Shown piece by piece: positions 46,964 to 64,000 of a DNA stretch of 64,000 bases. The DNA is from Styela clava (taxonomy: Eukaryota > Chordata > Ascidiacea > Stolidobranchia > Styelidae). The position numbers and the translations under genes are program-made. Within the stretch, counting starts at the first letter, position 1. The number at the start of each line of letters is the position of its first letter. The notes under the pieces were generated by a model. The model was given only the letters and a program-made list of their open reading frames with translations. It was not told where the DNA came from and searched no databases. Location of the stretch: NCBI RefSeq assembly GCF_964204865.1, contig NC_135252.1, positions 8,577,383-8,641,382 on the forward strand. The letters run 5' to 3'.

Positions 46964-49300
46964 TTGCACTGCCGCGCAAATTTAAACCGCATACAAGACT
47001 AATCAATGTAGCCCATTGGCTTGAAGTGACGTAGCTTCCTGTGGAAAACAACTTTGATCACAAGTTGTGCCAGAGAGCAAGGCTAATAGCTAGATTGGAT
47101 TTCTTTTCCTAATCAAATTAAACGTGCTCGGTTTGGTTCGTTCGTTACATTTATTTTTATATCTGACAATGAGCAAAACTTGGTTTTAGATAATATAAAT
47201 GAAGTACATCAGTGAAATGAATACGGTAATCTACCCAATGACGACGCTGAATAACACAGATTACCAGAAAATTTTTGATCAACAATTCTCACATGGAAGG
47301 TTATCCGATGAGAATCCACCGATTTTGTTATTTAGGCAAGCTAGTACTTCCAACTGTGTGCGACGCCGCCGAAACACCGTAAAACTCTGATACAGTATTC
47401 TTTTTAATATTTACGGCATATGGAGAGGTTATTTTTAAGGGGTGCAGGACTTTGATAGGTTAAAAAAACGAAACAACAATTAGGATAGCTGTATGTAATT
47501 TTATTAAATATGTTTCTACCTAAAATTTTTGGTAGTGGTAATGTTATCTGTGCTTCATCTTCCTACGTTTTCCTTGTCTCCCATTAAGTATTCACATTAC
47601 CATTAAGTATCTCATGTTCGGATGGTTTATTCCAGGGGTGCACAACTCAAATCAGGTTGCGTGTCTAAAGTTTTCAAATTAATCTTGTCGCGGGCCACGC
47701 CACGTCTGAATAATTGTTGTTATAATTTATAAACACGTAACAACAAACTTCACTAGAGCACACAATAACGCATGTCATGTTCGATCTTATGACGTGCCAC
47801 ATTGGGTACCCCTGGTTTATGTCAATCATTTGAAGTTCATTAACAGTGAGTAGTAGAAATAACATTATTTATTCTTGCGTTAAGGAGTATTGTTACGAAG
47901 TAATAAATTACGATTCATTTTTTTAAATGATGAAATGTGAATATTTCCTCTAAAAGTCTACGAATGGAAAGCATCGTCGAAGCATGTTTCTACTTGAGCT
48001 CATGCATGATCAAGTTTGATGCGCGTAGTAACAGCATAATAGATAATACATTACGTCATTTCATATTTGTTGAACAACTCATGACCACTGATTCTCAATT
48101 TGTTCAAACAAAACGGATAAATCCTATAGTTAACTGTCAGCGGCATATTGTTGACATCCTTATGCCATATGGGTTACCTCATTCCTCCCTTACGTCATCA
48201 CCCATTCGCTCTAATTTGTTATTTTTGCTAACATCGCTTTTCGTCGCTATATTATCTTTGAAATATGTTTCGGATAAGGAGAAATTACGTTTAATTTAAG
48301 TTTCAAATCTAATTACAACTTATTAAAACCTTTTAAACTGTTGATGGTTGTTATATTGGCCTCGCCGTCGGCAATATAATATATGAAGCAAGCCATAGAA
48401 ATATCGAAAAATAAATGTTACGACTATGACTCTCATTTATTGCCAGCTTACTTTACTTGGCTTGGCAATTATAAATACATTTTTATTCATACTATAAAAA
48501 TACCTGCGTTATTTCGCAAAATTCACCATCCAAGCATTTTAATGATAAAATATGGCGAGACTCTGAAGACAACCCAAAGTTAGATCAATCAATCCTCTTT
48601 CGATGCATAATTTATAATTAAAATATTATACAATAGTAATTTTTATAAATCGAATGCACGCAGCAGTATAAATCATTCTTTAATACGGTGACATACGAAC
48701 AAACACGGTATTGCGGTACTTCTGTTTTTTTGCCATCGTAATTGTGGTTGTTCGTTATAAATGTCAACAATCACTTTGCTTTTGTTTTCTGCACTCTTGT
48801 GGTGTACCGGTATCTAATATTCATATGGTATATTTCGCCGCGGGCTGATTTGAAACAAATTACAATCAAGTAGTCAATTGGATTAAAATCGACATTTCCA
48901 GATTAAATACGTAATACGCTAATGTTAACGTACGAGCTATAGCAGTTTAAGTACCTATTTGATGAAAATTTTTACAACTATTCTGTTTCATGCTTTTGGT
49001 TTTTGTACATTTTTTCAGAACTCGTGAAACGAGCAGAACCTTATATCTGCCAAGTTTGTACTTTTATGTCGAAAGCGATTCCATATTATTTCGAATCATG
49101 TAGCAATATGACGAGCCCTATGCATATTGTTCGCCTATCGCTGCGCTTTTTAGCACTTTTTGGACACGTTTAGTGGACATAACGATCGTTTTGTTGTTAT
49201 CTTGTTCTTGTTGTTTTTTGACACTTTTTGGACACCTAGTGGAAAATCTAAAAAATCGCTTTTCTCTTTGATTACTGGACCAATTTTTAGTGGTTGAAGT
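46964..49300. other. Unassigned stretch with orphan reading frames
   Basis: Contains the small hAT element at 47633. Open frames at 47199 (63 codons), 47937 (120 codons) and 48383 (66 codons) lack recognised domains, and I could not link them by splicing. Confidence 0.4.
47633..47814. mobile_element. Short hAT-like MITE
   Basis: Begins caggggtgcacaac and ends gggtacccctg, with cgcgggccacg and acgtgccac inside. Flanks gtttattc and gtttatgt agree at six of eight positions. 182 bp. Confidence 0.65.
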
Positions 49301-49566
49301 AATAGCATCATATTGCTTACATTCGCGTAGCGATGTGCTTCCTAAAGATGTATGTACGTTCATTTGCGGTAATTGGTACTGGTAGCTAATGGTGTGAAAA
49401 GTGAATATGTAAATATGAAGCTAGCAAAGACCAATCTTTCTAATAAATAAGTATAGAAAAACAATACATTAACCATGCAACCTGGGATACACACCATCTG
49501 GGTCGTTATATCAACTGCATGGACCAATAGTTTATGTTTTTCGTGATCAATTTTTGTATATCAAAT
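49301..49566 (+). repeat. Dispersed direct repeat, copy 2
   Basis: Second copy of the 46691-46963 repeat, in the same orientation, about 2.6 kb away. Confidence 0.85.
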
Positions 49567-50893
49567 TCCAAATATATGCTATTCCATAAGGCTATTACTT
49601 TTAATAATTCAAATATTTCTGTTAGCTCTGTGAGATTTGTCTTTGTTTGCTATGACGTCGCTGAACGTTCTGGACGCCATTTTGTGTCCAACTGTACTGC
49701 TTCGCTTGGTGTGAATATATTTGTAGACTGTGATCTGACGATACGGTAAACCGTACTGTACTGCGAACAGACGTGTCCATATATTTGGGCGTAGCTCTCT
49801 TGTTTTTGTAATTAGCCTTTTGCAAAATTTTCACAAGTATATTCATGTATATTTTTGCGACTTGATACCATTATATATAAGCTGAGTTTTACTCGAAGAA
49901 ACTCTATACTTTCTCAAGTTCATGCATGGCAAATTTTTCTTATTGTGTCACGTGCATAATACATTGTGTATATTATTATCACCCATCGAAATCTGTGTGT
50001 GTGACATTGTCGACGGTATTCAAGGAGTACGGGCGAGCATAACAAGAAACGTTTTAGAGACTTTGTTTTTGTGCTTCCGAACTGATTTGACCTCTCCCGT
50101 CGTACGGTACGGTGAATCACAATCTGCACGCAGCCAAACAAAAATCGGCTTCAAATGACGTCAGTTGCATTAATGGACACACTGACCAAATGGATAATCC
50201 TGTTGACATCACAGTAGAATTTGTTGCTGTGAACTCTTCTTTACATTTCATGACAAATATAAAAAATAATTAATATAGAAAATATCCAGCTTCTGGCCGC
50301 CATGCCTAAATCGAAGTATAAATATAAACTAATGACTTTTCGCTGGTATAATCTCTATTTTATACAGTGTCACATTTATTTAGATCAAAGAAATCAAACT
50401 CATTGCGCAAAATTCCCAACAAGCTGTGCTGATGTTTCATTTTTGGCGATTTATATTAAAATAATGAAGATATCTTTTTTGGTAGCATTTTTGAAAGTCC
50501 TAAATGGCCTGCTTTGTCGACAAAAGCGTCTCATTACAAATTTTAAATTCCGCAAGTGCTTTAATGTCTTGTATTTGCTGTTAAACATGATCAAATTCCA
50601 ATAAAATACGATACCGCTGACGTTTTATTCTATATGTCAGAATGTTTATTATGCCTACTTTATTACATTCGATAACGGTTATGTCCGGACATGCCAAAGT
50701 AACTTTCCGCTATTGGTTAGATTCACGATGTTATTTCATTTTATTGGATTAACCATATCGTTGAGAATTTTGCAATATTTAGAAGGTGGAATTGTACAAA
50801 CTAACGTTGAATACAAAATGATGTTACGGTGACATCAACTACGAACTGTTATTTGTGAAACTAGGGCGTTAAATGACGTGATAGAGTAAACTT

Positions 50894-50965
50894 TAAGGAA
50901 TTGTAATACCAACGAATGGACCCGATGAGTAAGGAATTGTAATACCAACGAATGGACCCGATGAG
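50894..50965. repeat. Perfect 36-bp tandem duplication
   Basis: Two identical adjacent copies of a unit that begins taaggaattgtaatacc and ends ggacccgatgag. The identity suggests a recent event or a sequencing/assembly duplication. Confidence 0.9.
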
Positions 50966-53900
50966 TGTGCACAGTGCGGTATTTAAACTAGGGAGAAGTG
51001 AATTGGACGATATAAGCTGTCATGCTCGCGAGCTTATCCCATATGATTTTTTAGGATGCCATTTAGTGAAGCCGAAGTTGTGGTGCAAAGATGTGAAATG
51101 AAATTTGTCAGTAATCGTTATATTGATACAGGTGATAGTCTGATAGATGTTCGTAGCTCATTTTGAGATTATCACCGTTTTGGGATCTTCTGTACAAAGT
51201 CCCAGCCAACCCTTAAAATAGAAAAATTAGTAAATAAATATCCAGTTAAAGACAGGAATGATGATTGCGCTGGAAATTCAAATTTTCAAACCATTGCTAA
51301 CCCAAACTGGGTATTTTGCAATTTGCGCGGCCTTTTTGTACAGACGATCTCCGTTTTGTTTCAAATCGGTGTCAGGATAGAAATATATCTTATTTGGTTT
51401 TTAATTTCAAAATTAGCGGATATTAAAAATTGGATTTAAATTATCATGATAAGTTGTATAAATAGCATGTTTATAGTATGGTTGCTGTTAACGTGAAGCG
51501 ACGAATATCACGGTCGTGAATTGAAATAGAAAGACGTTCAACAGAATAGAATGCCATTTATTATAGATCAACTGACAAATTATTCAGTTCCGTTTGTAAA
51601 AGCCTATCATATTATCACGTAATAACATGTTTCAATAATAATACATGGATTCTAAAAGCCGATGTTTTTTATGTTACTATGCCCTTTGTCGCGTATGGTT
51701 TATACATGGATTGCGCTATCAAAGTGCTCACCATTTTTGACCATACATAATTAAATATGTCTGTAATTGTGAAGTTTAGCAAAATTTGCCACTGGAAGCG
51801 TAGTCAGTGACAGTTCAAGGCACAAGTTTTACTAATTGGTTGGGGTCAAGTTATGGCAGTTTAGTATTTTCTTGTTCGAAGGTTCTATAGCTCATACTTA
51901 ATTACTCAGTTACCGTGCTATTAAAATATATTTGCTCTATTAAGTCGTTAGTATACAATATACAACACACATGACGTGAAGCAGATGTTTCATTCGATAA
52001 CTTTCTTTAAATTGATTTTACGCATCGGAGCGCTTTCCCAAAATATTTATGGTAAAAACAACTTGCTCTCAGGTCTCAGCTAAATTTTTCGGTGGCTTCT
52101 TTTCGTGTCTGCAAGGTCGCATAAAGGAAAGTAAGCCCTTTCTTACATTTAAAATTTCGTCTTAGATATCATCTAACGCAGAGATGCGTCATTGCTACTT
52201 ACGAAGGCGGGATTAGTTGTGGATAAGTAAGTGTACGTTACTGAATGTTACAGTTGCTTTAATTTGAATAAATTTGCCTTTATATTAGCAAAGTATGCAA
52301 AGGCGGAAATTTGAGCAAAGTGGTTAGTTTTGGTATGTGTTGAGGTTTTTCGTTTGCACTGAAGGTCCATCGACAGTACCTAGCGTTACTATCTAAATTG
52401 AGGTTGCTAAAATGGCGCTTAACGACGTGGTATTTCTACAAAATTATTGAAAGTATTCCTTTTATTAAACTAAATTGGCGACATTTGTATTATGTTTTCT
52501 TCCGGGCATAGAAAAAGAATCGTAATACTCAAATTATGTGGTCGAGTGAACAGACGTCATATTCCTGAGGTTAAATGGTTTCCTGTAGATTAAATTTGAG
52601 ATACTTTAGTATCTTTTATACGAGAGATTTGTCTTTTTTGTATTGTATCAAGACAGGCCCGTGTCTAAGTTTAGATCCATGGTCTGTATCAAAATGTCTC
52701 GCGTACGATCGATATTCAACCATTGCTTCGCGTTCGAAATGGTAATGTCGCCCTGTATCTTAGATATGTTTGAAAAGCAAAAATATAAATCGTTCTGATT
52801 TGTTAGAATTTGTATCATAATGTGGACAAAACTCCAGTTTGTAAAATTGACGTAGCCCATAAATCGTTAGTTTGTTTGTTATTTTCAATATAAAAACCAT
52901 TTACTAATTTTTTTATTATTTGTATTTGGTTTGAATGTTTTCAATAAAATTAGATTATTCAATATCCGGCTACATAAAAAGAAAAGAATTCAATGTGTTT
53001 AGTCATTCCAGATATTTCGATCACCCACAAGTGTCATTGTCATTGATTTGTGGAAGAATGTTGAGTGTCTATGAGTTGGGTTTTAATAAACATTTTTTGT
53101 GTAAATACAGTCCTTGACCGCCAATCAAGCAGCCCCTTCATTTCTTACCCGATGATGAGAACGGCATTGGAATGTAGATTTGATATACCTTTTAACATCT
53201 AAGTCTATATGAATCTGGAATGCAATGCTCTCTAAATAGCATCTCAATAGCCTCAATATATGATATCTATATTTACTTTGTAAGTGTTTGCTTCCCCTTT
53301 CCTATCTCGTAATAACTAATCATAAAATATTTTCCGTTACTTTTTTTGCGCGGGCAAGTGTCTAAATTGATCAGAACGATTGATTTTGAATTCGTCGAAT
53401 GGCTCAATTACTGATTTCAAGTATTTGCAAGAAATCGAATATGCGGCATTTCAAAGGAACAACTGAATTTTTTCGAATTTTTATCAACCCGTTAATGTTC
53501 ATGTTAGCAGAATTATTGCAGATTCCAATTAGCAATTGCGATTTGGCATACTCGTTTTTCGTTAAAATTAGACCGGTAATTATTACTGATGAATTAAAAA
53601 GAAAGTGAATAGTAAATAAATCATTCGTCGATGAAACTCGTTTGTTCACAATTAACAATTAAATTACTTTCTGGTCATTGGGAAGTTTTCGTGGAATTTT
53701 AATTCATCAATAGGGGTACAATTAATTTGGAGCTATTTAGAATCAATAGATTACAAAAATGATTGCGAGAATTATATTAAATCATTACTGATGTATTATC
53801 CGTTTATTTACTTAATTATAAGCAATAAATTATTGATTTATGTCAGCTTTCATTAAAAGTTTGGCATGTCGTAATTCTATGTGATGCAGATCGATATGAA

Positions 53901-54875
53901 TTATGATTTTTTTCATTTATTGCTGTAGAGTGTAGATTAACGAGTTTGAGGTTCGGATAAGTTACTGATTACTTTTGATGTATAAAAAAGCCACTAGTTG
54001 GCAAATACGTCATAGTATATTGAGGTAGGTAAACGGACGGGAATGCGTCAAGAATGCACCGTCATATATTCAATGCAAACGTTGTAATGTAAGGCATGAT
54101 CTGCTTGCGTTGATTCATACAACTGGGAACTAGAAACTAGGAAGTTTGCAATTTCTATCAATGGCGCTTTCCATTAAAATTCCCACCTAAGTAGGTAATA
54201 TTGTACGCTAAAACTGAGTTTTTTAATGGTGTATGAAATGAACACGGACCGAGTGCTGATGCTGGTGAAGATTGTTTAATTTGAACATTTCGAAATATGA
54301 ATTGAATACGAATCAGACGCAATTACTTTGATCATTTCAAAATTTGATTATATTCTTAGAATTTGTTAATCTTTCGTAATATATTTAATGAAAAAATGCC
54401 TAATCGACCATTGCATTAAATGGCATAAATATTGATATGAGTCTCATCACAGTTATGTTAAATTTGTTTTTCGTTATTCACATTTGATGTGATATTTATA
54501 GCGGGACATTTTTTTCTATCGACGACGCTGTTGCCTTTGGCCTGTAAACAGGAAAATTCAATTTGTATTGAATTGTATATTACCTCATGGACGGTGAATA
54601 ATAATCTCATTGAGCAATATTGTTTGTCGTCGTCGGAAACGCGGTAATTGTCTCAAATATAATCCTTCAAAATGAAACTAGTTTGTCAGAACGTCGTTTT
54701 ATCTTTCTGTTCTGTTTTCTGGTTTATTTAATATAGATAAGATAAAAGTATGAGGTGTAATACCAGAGTGTGATAGCCAGTATAATAAATAATTTAATGA
54801 ATTTGGTCAAATGAACGCAATCGTCACTGCAATAAACATTGTAAACTTCATTTGAAAAACTGCAACAAATCCAAG
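50966..54875. other. Upstream flank of LIMK
   Basis: About 3.9 kb of AT-rich DNA with no recognised gene or repeat. It should hold the LIMK promoter. Short open frames here (60-84 codons) show no similarity. Confidence 0.45.
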
Positions 54876-63831
<8,956 letters not shown>

Positions 63832-64000
63832 TAGGTAGAAGTAAAAAATAGTTAGCAATAATTTGTTTCATGGCCTTGAAGTTGGGTGTTATTATTTATG
63901 ACAGCGCTAATTTTGATAAATATAGTAATAAATGTAGGAAATAAACCCACCTGTTGCCCTCTCTCCCTGAGTATTGAGTTTGTAAACTTATAACAATCAT

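Noticed and set aside
47937..48299. A 120-codon open frame in the gene-poor region
   Set aside because: No domain, no similarity I recognise, no plausible splice partners, and AT-rich DNA of this length yields such frames by chance.

Overview
The window is nuclear DNA of an animal. It is AT-rich, its genes are split by GT-AG introns (one GC-AG), and it carries many hAT, PIF/Harbinger and SINE-like repeats. The gene set (HPS4, MRM1, DPH3, an acid lipase, PSENEN, a voltage-sensor protein, LIMK) is metazoan. Gene spacing, intron sizes and repeat load suggest a marine invertebrate; a tunicate is my best guess, but that is inference and nothing in the window proves it. All exon joins below were built by hand from splice sites, reading-frame phase and family similarity.

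Layout. 1-6.9 kb is a graveyard of mobile elements: a LINE reverse transcriptase scrap, a minus-strand hAT transposase relic, a minisatellite, a broken SprT-like protease, hairpin elements, two MITEs and a ~360-bp tandem array. 6.9-12.0 kb holds HPS4 (+, 12 exons). It converges on MRM1 (-, 9 exons, 12.1-15.2 kb) so closely that the 3' ends appear to overlap. DPH3 (-, 2 exons) and an acid lipase (-, 7 exons, to 20.5 kb) follow in the same orientation, then a one-exon cold-shock-domain protein (-) near 22 kb. 23.7-26.2 kb is a nearly whole but disabled PIF/Harbinger transposon. 26.8-30.3 kb is a nest of four elements inserted one inside another. 30.3-33.5 kb is more repeats. 33.6 kb is one-exon PSENEN (+). 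34.9-43.0 kb is an 11-exon gene (+) for a voltage-sensor-only protein with a coiled coil and an apparent ubiquitin-interacting motif. 43.0-54.9 kb is a gene-poor stretch with duplications. From 54.9 kb to the window end is a LIM-domain kinase gene (+) that runs off the edge.

Functional links are loose. HPS4 (BLOC-3) and the acid lipase both belong to lysosome or lysosome-related organelle biology; MRM1 modifies mitochondrial 16S rRNA; DPH3 serves diphthamide synthesis; PSENEN is a gamma-secretase subunit; LIMK controls actin through cofilin. There is no sign of a dedicated operon for one pathway, although the run of minus-strand genes from 12 to 22 kb is compact. The most unusual items are the voltage-sensor/UIM protein (which lacks the proton-selectivity aspartate), the bacterial-type single cold-shock domain, the LIMK N-terminus with a half LIM domain, and the four-level transposon nest.
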